23,548 bases of DNA from Candidatus Krumholzibacteriota bacterium (lineage in GTDB: Bacteria > Krumholzibacteriota > Krumholzibacteriia > Krumholzibacteriales > Krumholzibacteriaceae): the NCBI GenBank assembly GCA_030672805.1, contig DAOVFR010000007.1:1-23548 (forward strand), given 5' to 3'. The notes under the pieces are model-generated. The model was not told the DNA's origin. It saw nothing but the letters and a program-made list of their open reading frames with translations, and ran no database searches. The translations under genes were made by a program, and so were the position numbers. Below, piece after piece: positions 7,787 through 15,591 of the stretch; position 1 is the first letter of the stretch; the number at the start of each line of letters is the position of its first letter.

Positions 7787-8182
7787 TCATTCCGAGACCC
7801 ACACGAGGCACCGTCTGTTCCTGGGCCCGTCGAATTCACAGAAAAAGACAGCCTGCCATGTCCCCAGCACGAGATTCCCGCCTTGTACCGGCACGAGCGT
7901 GGAGACGCCGACGAGGGAAGACTTCACATGGGCGTCCGAGTTTCCTTCCATGTGGAGGTATCCCCGGTCGGGGGGCACCAGTTTTTCGAGCGTCGCCTCG
8001 ATATCCAGTGCCACGTTCGGGTCCGCCTTTTCATTGATCGTGACCGCCGCCGTTGTGTGCGGGACGAATATATGACAGACCCCGTCCGATACGCCGCTTC
8101 CCGCGACCACCTTCCTGACGCTGCCCGTGATATCGATCAGCTCGCACCGCTTCCTCGTACGGACCTCAATTTCCTCGATCAT
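7787..8182 (-). CDS. yjbQ: YjbQ / UPF0047 family protein
   Basis: A 131-residue protein of the YjbQ (UPF0047, TIGR00149) family, at the usual length. Signature stretches are VPHTTAAVTINE (about residues 40-51), the YLHMEGNSDAHVKSSL block containing conserved His residues, and GTWQAVFFCEFDGPRNRR near the C-terminus. Members form small trimeric cytoplasmic proteins, and some have weak thiamine-phosphate synthase activity; the true role is not settled. ATG 8182 is preceded by TGAGGT. It lies 41 bases after the heparinase-like gene on the same strand and is likely co-transcribed with it. A Thi4 gene is also in the window but 6 kb away, so a shared thiamine role is only a hint. Confidence 0.93.
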   Translation of the reverse strand: MIEEIEVRTRKRCELIDITGSVRKVVAGSGVSDGVCHIFVPHTTAAVTINEKADPNVALDIEATLEKLVPPDRGYLHMEGNSDAHVKSSLVGVSTLVPVQGGNLVLGTWQAVFFCEFDGPRNRRCLVWVSE

Positions 8183-8223
8183 GCGTTTACCTCACTGCGT
8201 TACGGTCCGTGAAAAAATCGCGG

Positions 8224-10845
8224 TCAGCGTCTGAGCCGGGTAACCTCGATCGAGGGCCCGGAGACGTCGGGAATCCTGCCGGACAGTGTGAACCTGTTCG
8301 ACGGGAGAATAGAGACGGTTGTGCGGTGTCCCGGCTCGACGATCTCGAACTCGATCGGGGAAGGCTCGTACTTTTCCCACCGGCACTCCCCGTTCACCTC
8401 GACGCGGTACCTTTCGATCCCGTCCCTGCCGGCCGGCACGAAGAGATGGGCGAAGAAATAATTGCCGGGCATCGGCGGGGTGAATGAAAACTGGATGACG
8501 GGTGCCGGCTCGAAGTTGCCGAATGTGCCCGAATACCAACCCTGGTACTCGGGACTCCGCTGTCCCTCGATCACCTCGCTCTCCACGTTTTCGGGCGCGG
8601 AGAGCACCTCGAGCAGGCATGACACGGAATCGCCGGCCTCGAGCACGAATCCGTCGCCGCGCTTCGAGACGGAGACGGCCGGCGCAACGTGAAAGAGCTG
8701 CTTGAAGGTGGTATTGGCTTCGCTAGACTTGATCCGGTCCACGACGAGGAAGCAGTGGGGTTTGACGAACAGTATCGCCCTGGCGTGCTCGAACAGGTTG
8801 TTGTATTTGAACCTGCCCTCGACGTAGTCGTAATCGTGGTTCGTGATCCAGAAATCGACGATCGGCGCGGCGTCTGTGGGCAAACCCAGTTTCTTCGACG
8901 GCATCATGGCCTTCAGCGTCGCGGATGGTGCGTTTGGTCCGCGCTCCCGACCGGCCCCCTGCCCGATCGCGGCCTCTCCGCCCGGTGAGGCGGACTTCGG
9001 ACGCAGCGTGCCGATCCTCGAGACCAGGCGCGGTCCCGTCTCCCGGAGCGCCGGTTCCTCATAAGCCGGAGCTGCCTCTTCCACTAAGTCGATATCGGAC
9101 GGCGCGATCCCTATCGTGGCGAGGAGTTGGTTTGCAACCTCGTATGAATCGTTGTCGGGGCCCTTCGCGATGATGCGCTCGAGCGCCGCTCTCGCCTTTT
9201 CAGGTTCGGTGCCGAGCTCGTCATAACTGATGGCGAGAACGAGCAGGAGCCTGTCCTCGTCCGCGCCACCGGCCCGTTCCAGCGCCCGTTCGCATTCCCT
9301 GATCCTCGTCTCCGTGTTCTGGATCGATTCGATGAGATCGATATTGACGGCCGGCCGCTTGATCGCCGTTTTTCCCCTGCCGGTCCCGCTCTTCACGCGT
9401 GCGCCGGAGGTGGCGCCCCCCAGCCTGTAAGGGATGATGACATTGTGGGCCTGCGGCGAGATGACGTATTTCCGGCGCTTGTCGGAGGGGGTGTAGCTGA
9501 AGACCCCGGGGTCGACTATCCACCTGAATCCCCTTCCGGTCAGCTCGAAGGAGAGATAATCGTCCTGCTGGTGGGCCTTGCCATAGGGGCAGAAGTCGGC
9601 GATCAGGCAGCTCTCCTCGCGCAGGGGCCGCGACAGGCCCCAGCCGCTCCTCATCACGAACAGCTGCGCCTGGTGGAACGCCATGGACCGGCGGCGCGGC
9701 GGGTGGCCGCGCCTTCCTCCCGTCGCGACCCAGCGGATCCCGGGATTGCGGCCGGCGATCGGCCCGAGCCCGGCGTCGGCCTCCATCAGGCTCGTATCGC
9801 CGATCGTCGCGATCCTGCCGTCGGGATGGAAGAGATAGACTGAATTTCGCCTGGCCATCCCGAGAGTGCGTTTGTACCGGCCGGAGAGGTGCGCCCCCTC
9901 GTCGGCCCCCAGGTCATCGAGAAAACACGCCAGCAGCCTTGTTGAAAGGATGTGGTATCCCGGCGAGAATTCCCGGTGGATACCGTCGGAGGTGAAGTTG
10001 TCGCTGACCTGCTTCTCCATCCGCTCGATCGCAAGGGCCCTCCACATGCCCGCAGAGCGAAACTCGGGGAAGGCGAGCGCGATCCGAAGCAGCGCGACAT
10101 TCTGGTAGATGCCGTGGTTCGTTCCCGCCGTGTAGTACTTCTTCTTCTCGAGGTAGACGGCATGGCGCCAGATGAATTCGAGGTAGAGGCGCGCGAATTC
10201 CCTTCCGCAGCCGGCGTGCAGCCACACGCGCCAGAAATCGATCGTGTGGATGCTTCTGTACGCCACACTGTGATCGTACCAGGAGTAATGGCTCGGTATC
10301 TTGCCGGAATCGAAGTTGTCCGCCGCGTAATCGCGGATCAGCCGTTCGCCCCTGTCGAGGTACCGACCGTCGCCGGTTGCGCGGTAGGCGGCGTTCAAGC
10401 TGCACAGGATGTCAAGCGCGTGGAGGTTGAATTCCCAGTTTTTCGAGCCGGACGGATTATTCTCCGTCCATTTCAGATCGTCGGTTAGACGCACGGGCTC
10501 GTGGACGCCCAGGATGAAAACATTATCGAGCAGGCTGTCCGCCCTGGCCAGTGCGTCGTCGTACGAGGGCCAATGCTCTAGGCGAAAGCGGTGCCGCCCC
10601 TCGAGCAGGCGGTCGAGGATCAGGGCGCGGCAGCACGCAGTATCCCCCCGCTCGAGCAGCGCCGCCGCCTCGCCGAATTCGCGGCGGGAGAGATCGATCT
10701 CGTACTCAAGATCGAACTTCTTATCGAGAACGTCGAGGTATCTCGAAAAGGACGCGTGCAGCCCCTGCGGAAGGACAGCGATCGCGATCATGACGAGCCC
10801 CGTCGTGATTCTACCCGAATCCATGATCATGAATGGTACGATCAT
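8224..10845 (-). CDS. Heparinase II/III-like polysaccharide lyase with a large insertion
   Basis: An 873-residue exported protein. A hydrophobic signal segment (LVMIAIAVLPQGLHA) precedes an all-alpha lyase domain with NHGIYQNVALLRIALAFPEF (about residues 235-255) and FSPGYH. The heparinase II/III beta domain follows, with HQQDDYLSFELTGRGF (about 424-440), DPGVFSY and SPQAHNVI (about 462-470). Family members cleave uronic-acid polysaccharides in the periplasm or outside the cell; the substrate is not known here. Between SPQAHNVI and the continuation DFWITNHDYDYVEG lie about 185 extra residues (roughly 475-660). They include a helical TPR-like part and a low-complexity Pro/Gly/Ser/Arg linker, so the beta domain appears split. 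The start is uncertain: ATG 10845, 10830 or 10824 (the last gives the neatest signal peptide), none with a good ribosome site. Confidence 0.85.
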   Translation of the reverse strand: MIVPFMIMDSGRITTGLVMIAIAVLPQGLHASFSRYLDVLDKKFDLEYEIDLSRREFGEAAALLERGDTACCRALILDRLLEGRHRFRLEHWPSYDDALARADSLLDNVFILGVHEPVRLTDDLKWTENNPSGSKNWEFNLHALDILCSLNAAYRATGDGRYLDRGERLIRDYAADNFDSGKIPSHYSWYDHSVAYRSIHTIDFWRVWLHAGCGREFARLYLEFIWRHAVYLEKKKYYTAGTNHGIYQNVALLRIALAFPEFRSAGMWRALAIERMEKQVSDNFTSDGIHREFSPGYHILSTRLLACFLDDLGADEGAHLSGRYKRTLGMARRNSVYLFHPDGRIATIGDTSLMEADAGLGPIAGRNPGIRWVATGGRRGHPPRRRSMAFHQAQLFVMRSGWGLSRPLREESCLIADFCPYGKAHQQDDYLSFELTGRGFRWIVDPGVFSYTPSDKRRKYVISPQAHNVIIPYRLGGATSGARVKSGTGRGKTAIKRPAVNIDLIESIQNTETRIRECERALERAGGADEDRLLLVLAISYDELGTEPEKARAALERIIAKGPDNDSYEVANQLLATIGIAPSDIDLVEEAAPAYEEPALRETGPRLVSRIGTLRPKSASPGGEAAIGQGAGRERGPNAPSATLKAMMPSKKLGLPTDAAPIVDFWITNHDYDYVEGRFKYNNLFEHARAILFVKPHCFLVVDRIKSSEANTTFKQLFHVAPAVSVSKRGDGFVLEAGDSVSCLLEVLSAPENVESEVIEGQRSPEYQGWYSGTFGNFEPAPVIQFSFTPPMPGNYFFAHLFVPAGRDGIERYRVEVNGECRWEKYEPSPIEFEIVEPGHRTTVSILPSNRFTLSGRIPDVSGPSIEVTRLRR

Positions 10846-10895
10846 TTGTAACAATAGTCAATGCAGCAAATTATGGGCGGCCAGATATGGAAGTC

Positions 10896-10924
10896 TTGAC
10901 CGTATCTTTGGCATTACGTATACT
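10896..10924 (+). promoter_or_regulatory. Sigma-70 promoter for pepD
   Basis: TTGACC (10896-10901) and TATACT (10919-10924) have an exact 17-base spacer, giving a predicted transcript start near 10931. This is about 50 bases before the pepD ATG and within the intergenic region between two divergent genes. Confidence 0.65.
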
Positions 10925-10981
10925 TCACTTTCCTTGTTTGCCTGGGACACGTTTGTAACATTTACAGGGAGGTCGAAGGTA

Positions 10982-12433
10982 ATGGTTCTCAGTGGACTGG
11001 ATCCAAAGACGTTATGGAAGCATTTCGACAAGATCAGGAGCATACCGCACGAGTCCGGTAACGAGGCCCAGATGGCCGAGTACCTGCTCTCGTTCGCGAA
11101 GAGCAAGGGTTTCGATTCGGAAAAGGACGCGACGGGCAACGTCGTTATCCGTATTCCCGCCACCCCGGGCCATGAGGATGCACCGACAGTGGTGCTTCAG
11201 GGACATATGGACATGGTCTGCGAGAAAAACTCCGACGTGGCACACGACTTTCTCAAGGACCCGATCGAGGTCGAGCTGGACGGTGAGTGGGTTGCGGCGA
11301 AGGGAACGACGCTCGGCGCCGACAACGGCATCGGCGAAGCGGCCGGCCTGGCCGTTTCCGAGTCGGAGGACGTCATTCACGGGCCGCTGGAGCTGCTCTT
11401 CACCGTGGACGAGGAGGTCGGACTCACCGGTGCCGGAAAGCTGGAGGAGGGCTTCGTTAAGGGGAAGATGATGCTGAACCTCGACAGCGAGGAGCTCGGC
11501 GCCGTCTACGTCGGGTGCTCGGGGGGCGGGGACTCGACAATGAGACTGCCCGTCGATTTCGTCGACGCGCCGGCCGGGACAAAAGCGTACGTGATGAAGG
11601 TATCGGGCTTGAGCGGCGGCCATTCCGGGATCGATATCCATGAGAATCGCGGCAACGCGATCAAGATCCTCGCAAGTGTGCTGCTCAAGGCCCTCACGGC
11701 GCTGCCCTGCCATCTTGCCGGCATCAAGGGAGGCAGCAAGCGTAACGCGATCCCGCGCGAGGCGGAGGCCGGGCTGATGGTGCTGGAGACGGAGGTCGAC
11801 GAGCTGTCCGAGCTCGTCGGTAAAGAGGTCGACGCGATCAACGGTGAGCTCGACAGCGAGAAGGAGGTCCTCGCGATAACGATCGAACCGGCCGAGCACG
11901 GTATCACGAAGGTATTCTCGGAAGACGACCAGAACAAGGTTCTGAAACTGATCGGCGATTTACCACACGGCGTGGCGGCTATGAGCAAGGATATCCCCGG
12001 CCTCGTCGAGACATCGAACAACCTGGCGACCATCTCGACCGGCGGCGACGGTGTCGTGATCGGCACCTCGACGCGCAGTTCGATCGCATCGGAGCTCCTG
12101 GGGCTTCGCGACAAGATCAAGAGCATGGGCGTGGCGGCCGGTGCGGCGGTCGAGGAGAACGAGCCGTACCCCGGCTGGAAGCCGAACCTCGAGTCGAAGC
12201 TTCTCGCCACGGTCAAGGAGATCCACAAGAGGGAATTCGGCAAAGAGCCCGAGGTCAAGGCGATCCATGCCGGGCTCGAGTGCGGGATCATCGGCGAGAA
12301 GTTCCCCGGTATGGACATGGTGTCGATCGGCCCGTGGATCGAGCACCCGCATTCACCGGGCGAGAGGGTGAATATCCCGTCGGTCGGAACGTTCTGGAAG
12401 CTGCTTACGGCAGTCCTGAAAGAGCTTGCATAG
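10982..12433 (+). CDS. pepD: Cytosol nonspecific dipeptidase / aminoacyl-histidine dipeptidase (M20C)
   Basis: A 483-residue enzyme, matching the usual PepD length of about 485. It is a cytoplasmic two-zinc dipeptidase that finishes peptide breakdown. The metal and catalytic residues are all in place: QGHMDMVCEKN (His75, Asp77), LGADNGIGEA (Asp114), FTVDEEVGLTGA (Glu144 and Glu145), LNLDSEE (Asp168), and the late His in EHPHSPGERV. ATG 10982 was chosen because GGGAGG ends 9 bases upstream and the protein then begins like other PepD proteins. The open frame upstream is antisense to the heparinase-like gene and is not coding. The gene has its own promoter at 10896 and its own terminator at 12462, so it is monocistronic. 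Confidence 0.96.
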   Translation: MVLSGLDPKTLWKHFDKIRSIPHESGNEAQMAEYLLSFAKSKGFDSEKDATGNVVIRIPATPGHEDAPTVVLQGHMDMVCEKNSDVAHDFLKDPIEVELDGEWVAAKGTTLGADNGIGEAAGLAVSESEDVIHGPLELLFTVDEEVGLTGAGKLEEGFVKGKMMLNLDSEELGAVYVGCSGGGDSTMRLPVDFVDAPAGTKAYVMKVSGLSGGHSGIDIHENRGNAIKILASVLLKALTALPCHLAGIKGGSKRNAIPREAEAGLMVLETEVDELSELVGKEVDAINGELDSEKEVLAITIEPAEHGITKVFSEDDQNKVLKLIGDLPHGVAAMSKDIPGLVETSNNLATISTGGDGVVIGTSTRSSIASELLGLRDKIKSMGVAAGAAVEENEPYPGWKPNLESKLLATVKEIHKREFGKEPEVKAIHAGLECGIIGEKFPGMDMVSIGPWIEHPHSPGERVNIPSVGTFWKLLTAVLKELA

Positions 12434-12461
12434 AGGACGTGGGACCTGCCACTGCACATAG

Positions 12462-12501
12462 AAAACCCGGGACCGCGTTTCACCGCGGTTCCGGGTTTTT
12501 T
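12462..12501 (+). terminator. Rho-independent terminator of pepD
   Basis: A 16-bp stem with one G-T wobble pairs 12462-12477 with 12484-12499 around a six-base loop (12478-12483), and the T-run spans 12496-12501. It lies 28 bases after the pepD stop. Because the 5' arm starts with A residues, it may also end transcription of the convergent P5C dehydrogenase gene. Confidence 0.93.
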
Positions 12502-12553
12502 GCACCGGTCATGGCGTAGAGCTTAAGGGGCGCAAGTCACCCTGCAGGCCGGA

Positions 12554-14185
12554 TCACTCGTCCAGCATGAAAGGGTACCGGTAATCGGTCGGCGGACAGA
12601 ACGTCTCCTTGACCGTTCTCGGACTTGTCCACCTGATCATGTTCAGCAGGCTCCCCGCCTTGTCGTTCGTGCCGGACGCCCGGCTCCCGCCGAATGGCTG
12701 CTGGCCGACGACGGCGCCGGTGGGCTTGTCGTTGATATAGAAGTTGCCTGCGACATCCCTCAACGCCCTTGTCATCTCGACAACCGCTGAACGGTCCTCG
12801 CTGAAGATCGCGCCTGTGAGCGCGTACGGCGAGGCGGTGTTGCAGAGGTCGAGCGTTTTTTCGAGCTGGTTGTCACGGTAGACGTAGATCGTGATGACGG
12901 GACCGAAGATCTCCTCGCGTATCGTCCTGAAGTCGGGCCGTCTCGTGAGGATGACGGTCGGCTCGATGAAGTAGCCGACCCTGTCCGAACAGCGGCCGCC
13001 GGCGATGATCTTCGCGTACTTCGAGCGCTTCGCGTAGTTGATGTAGCCCTTGATATTCTCGTAGGTGGCCCTGTCGATCACCGCGGACATGAAGTTCCCG
13101 AAATCCATTATGTCGCCCATCTTGATCGTATCGATCTGTGCGAGCAGTTTCTTTTGCACCTTCGGCCATATGCTGCGCGGGATATACGCACGCGAGGCGG
13201 CGGAGCATTTCTGGCCCTGGTACTCGAACGCGCCCCGTACGATCGCCGTCACGAGCGAGGGAATGTCGGCCGACGGATGTGCGAAGATAAAATCCTTGCC
13301 TCCCGTCTCACCGACGATGCGGGGGTAGCAACCGTAGTTCCTGATGTTCGTTCCGATGAGCTCCCACATGCCCTGGAAGACCGCGGTGCTTCCCGTGAAG
13401 TGGACCCCGGCGAGATCCGGGTGCCGCAGCGCGGGATCGCCGACCTGCGATCCGGGACCGGGAACCATGTTGATGACGCCGTTGGGAAGCCCCGCAGCTT
13501 TAAGAAGCCGCATGATGTAGTGGGCGGAGTAGACGGCGCTCGATGCCGGCTTCCAGACGACAGTGTTTCCCATGATGGCAGGTGCGGTCGGCAGGTTGCC
13601 GGCTATCGACGTGAAATTGAACGGTGTGACCGCGAAGACGAACCCGTCGAGCGGCCTCGACTCCAGCATGTTCCACATGCCGGCGGACGATTCGGGCTGC
13701 TGTTCGAGAATCTGCTTCATGAAGTAGACGTTGAACCGGAAAAAATCGATGAGCTCGCAGGCCGAATCGATCTCTGCCTGTAAAGCGGTTTTGCTCTGGC
13801 AGAGCATCGTGGCCGCGTTCAGTGTCATCCTGAACTCACCGGCGAGCAGGTCGGCGGCGCGCAGGAAGATTGCAGCACGCGCCTCCCACGGCATCCGTGA
13901 CCATTCCGGCTTCGCCTTGGCCGCCGCATTTATGGCCGCCTCGACTTCCCTGCGCCGCGCTTTATGATAGACACCGATCACGTGGTTGTGATCGTGCGGG
14001 ATGCGGCAGTATCCGAGGCTGCCCGTACGGACGTTCCGTCCCCCGATCACGCAGGGAATATTGATCTTCTTGCGCAGGAGTTCCCCGAGCTTTTTCTTCA
14101 GCTCCTCGCGTTCCTTCGTTCCCGGTGCGTATGAGAGGATCGGTTCATTCTTCGGCATGTCGATTTTCGGGATACCATTGATCAT
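12554..14185 (-). CDS. pruA: L-glutamate gamma-semialdehyde (1-pyrroline-5-carboxylate) dehydrogenase
   Basis: A 543-residue aldehyde dehydrogenase that oxidises glutamate semialdehyde to glutamate with NAD, the second step of proline and arginine catabolism. The length and motifs match the ALDH4A1-like P5C dehydrogenase group (TIGR01236) rather than the bifunctional PutA. They include FAVTPFNFTSIAGNLPTAPA (about residues 184-203), the general base Glu293 in GETGGKDF, the nucleophile Cys327 in GQKCSAASRAY, and EEIFGPVITIYVY and QQPFGGSRASGTNDKAG near the C-terminus. ATG 14185 is preceded by GGAGG. No proline dehydrogenase gene is next to it. It has a well-formed promoter at 14284-14312 and converges on the pepD terminator. 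Confidence 0.95.
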   Translation of the reverse strand: MINGIPKIDMPKNEPILSYAPGTKEREELKKKLGELLRKKINIPCVIGGRNVRTGSLGYCRIPHDHNHVIGVYHKARRREVEAAINAAAKAKPEWSRMPWEARAAIFLRAADLLAGEFRMTLNAATMLCQSKTALQAEIDSACELIDFFRFNVYFMKQILEQQPESSAGMWNMLESRPLDGFVFAVTPFNFTSIAGNLPTAPAIMGNTVVWKPASSAVYSAHYIMRLLKAAGLPNGVINMVPGPGSQVGDPALRHPDLAGVHFTGSTAVFQGMWELIGTNIRNYGCYPRIVGETGGKDFIFAHPSADIPSLVTAIVRGAFEYQGQKCSAASRAYIPRSIWPKVQKKLLAQIDTIKMGDIMDFGNFMSAVIDRATYENIKGYINYAKRSKYAKIIAGGRCSDRVGYFIEPTVILTRRPDFRTIREEIFGPVITIYVYRDNQLEKTLDLCNTASPYALTGAIFSEDRSAVVEMTRALRDVAGNFYINDKPTGAVVGQQPFGGSRASGTNDKAGSLLNMIRWTSPRTVKETFCPPTDYRYPFMLDE

Positions 14186-14283
14186 CGAGGAACCTCCGTT
14201 CGATAAAAAGGACCATGCTCATTTCATAATACCGATTTCCCCGGGCTGGGTGGTTTATGTTCCGGTATGAACAAGAGAGATGT

Positions 14284-14312
14284 AATATAGCATACAGTGA
14301 ATCAGCGGTCAA
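14284..14312 (-). promoter_or_regulatory. Sigma-70 promoter for the P5C dehydrogenase gene
   Basis: On the minus strand TTGACC (14307-14312) and TATATT (14284-14289) are separated by exactly 17 bases. The predicted start near 14277 gives a leader of about 90 bases before ATG 14185. Confidence 0.65.
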
Positions 14313-14370
14313 CATTGCGGTTCCGGGCCGCTGGCGCCCGGGGAAAGGCCGAAAGCCCGTTCCAAATAGC

Positions 14371-14398
14371 TTGACTTTCACCGCGTAAATGCTATTAT
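14371..14398 (+). promoter_or_regulatory. Sigma-70 promoter for tRNA-Trp and probably trpS-tnaA
   Basis: TTGACT (14371-14376) and TATTAT (14393-14398) with a 16-base spacer lie 24 bases before the tRNA 5' end. I see no comparable promoter between the tRNA and trpS, so this may drive all three genes. Confidence 0.65.
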
Positions 14399-14422
14399 TT
14401 TTGAAAGTTTTATCGTATTTCC

Positions 14423-14496
14423 AGGGGTGTAGCTCAAGTGGCTAGAGCACCGGTCTCCAAAACCGGGGGTTGCGGGTTCGAGTCCTGCCACCCCTA
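14423..14496 (+). tRNA. tRNA-Trp (CCA anticodon)
   Basis: A full cloverleaf can be drawn. The acceptor stem AGGGGTG/CACCCCT pairs 14423-14429 with 14489-14495. The D stem is GCTC/GAGC, and the anticodon stem CCGGT/ACCGG has loop CTCCAAA (anticodon CCA at 14457-14459). The T stem is GCGGG/CCTGC with loop TTCGAGT. The 3' CCA is not encoded. The discriminator base is A (14496), whereas the well-studied bacterial tRNA-Trp have G73. Seven T follow at 14498-14504, which may cause partial termination before trpS. Confidence 0.97.
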
Positions 14497-14565
14497 ATTT
14501 TTTTATGGAGATATTCCGTGAAACTGTTATAAATACCAATAGCATAACGATAAAAGGAGAAGCGG

Positions 14566-15591
14566 ATGAGTAAGGGCAGGGTAACGAGCGGTATGAGACC
14601 GACGGGCAGCCTGCATCTGGGAAACCTCCTTGGTGCGCTGAACAACTGGGTTGTGCTGCAGGAAGAGTACGAGTGCTTCTATTTTATCGTTGACTGGCAT
14701 GCACTGACGACCCCGGGCGGCGGGGATGCTGTGGGATACGAGAACGTGGTGGACCTTCGGTCAAAGATCAGGGAGATGGCGATCGACTGGGTCTCGGCCG
14801 GTCTCGACCCAAACAAGAGCTCGATGTTCGTACAGTCTCATGTTCCGGAAGTGGCGGAACTCCACCTGCTTTTCTCGATGATTACTCCGCTCGGATGGCT
14901 CGAGCGCAACCCGACATACAGGGAGATGGTCCTCGGCTACAAGATCGAGTCGCCGAGCTACGGGCTGCTCGGGTATCCCACTCTTCAGTCTGCCGATATC
15001 CTCATGTACAAGGGGGATTTCGTTCCTGTCGGAAGGGATCAGGAGGCGCACGTCAACATGACGCGCGACCTTGCCCAGCGATTCAACAGCCTTTATGGCA
15101 AAGATGTTTTTCCCATTACACAGGCGCTGCTCACCGATGTGCCCAAAGTGCCCGGTCTCGACGATGTGAACAGGAAGATGAGCAAGAGCGCGGGCAATCA
15201 TATAGCCATCTCGTTCGACGAGGATGAGACGACGGCGAAGATCAGGGACATGTTCACCGATCCGCTGAAGATCAGGAAGAACGACGTGGGGCACCCCGAC
15301 GGTTGCGTCGTGTATGCGTTTCACGGTATCTACAACGGGAAGGAACTCGAGGTCGTGCGCTCCGAATGTGAAGCGGGCGACCGGGGATGTGTCGACTGCA
15401 AGATGCAATTGTCCGGCAGGATGAACGAAGCACTCCGGCCGATCAGGAGCCGGCGAAAGGAACTCGAGGAAAAACCTGGAATGATCGACGAGATACTCCG
15501 CGCCGGGGCCGGCAAGGCCAGGGCAATCGCACGGGAAACACTCGCGGAAGTGAGAGAGGTCATGAACCTACCGCCCAGAAAGGGGTTGTAA
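14566..15591 (+). CDS. trpS: Tryptophanyl-tRNA synthetase, iron-sulfur type
   Basis: A 341-residue class I synthetase that charges tRNA-Trp. The HIGH-type motif is SLHLGNLLGALNNW (HLGN, residues 17-20) and the KMSKS loop is RKMSKSAGNH (204-208). Near the C-terminal anticodon-binding region four cysteines, Cys247, Cys268, Cys275 and Cys278, form C-x20-C-x6-C-x2-C. This is very close to the C-x22-C-x6-C-x2-C that binds a [4Fe-4S] cluster in Thermotoga maritima TrpRS. A cluster here is therefore likely but inferred. ATG 14566 follows AAGGAGA. The gene lies 69 bases after its own tRNA substrate, and its stop overlaps the start of the tryptophanase gene (TAATG). Confidence 0.96.
   Translation: MSKGRVTSGMRPTGSLHLGNLLGALNNWVVLQEEYECFYFIVDWHALTTPGGGDAVGYENVVDLRSKIREMAIDWVSAGLDPNKSSMFVQSHVPEVAELHLLFSMITPLGWLERNPTYREMVLGYKIESPSYGLLGYPTLQSADILMYKGDFVPVGRDQEAHVNMTRDLAQRFNSLYGKDVFPITQALLTDVPKVPGLDDVNRKMSKSAGNHIAISFDEDETTAKIRDMFTDPLKIRKNDVGHPDGCVVYAFHGIYNGKELEVVRSECEAGDRGCVDCKMQLSGRMNEALRPIRSRRKELEEKPGMIDEILRAGAGKARAIARETLAEVREVMNLPPRKGL

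Noticed and set aside
6547..7839. Long minus-strand open frame (430 codons)
   Set aside because: It is antisense to the barrel-like gene, has Pro/Arg-rich composition typical of a shadow frame in GC-rich DNA and no recognisable motif. The plus-strand gene has a signal peptide and a strong ribosome site.
10409..10981. Upstream extension of the pepD open frame
   Set aside because: It runs antisense through the start of the heparinase-like gene and gives a Ser/Arg-rich sequence. PepD begins normally at 10982 with a good ribosome site.
11506..12483. Minus-strand open frame (325 codons) opposite pepD
   Set aside because: Ser-rich shadow of a confidently identified gene.
15387..15590. Upstream extension of the tryptophanase open frame
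   Set aside because: It overlaps the C-terminal part of trpS in another frame, and the real start is the TAATG at 15591.
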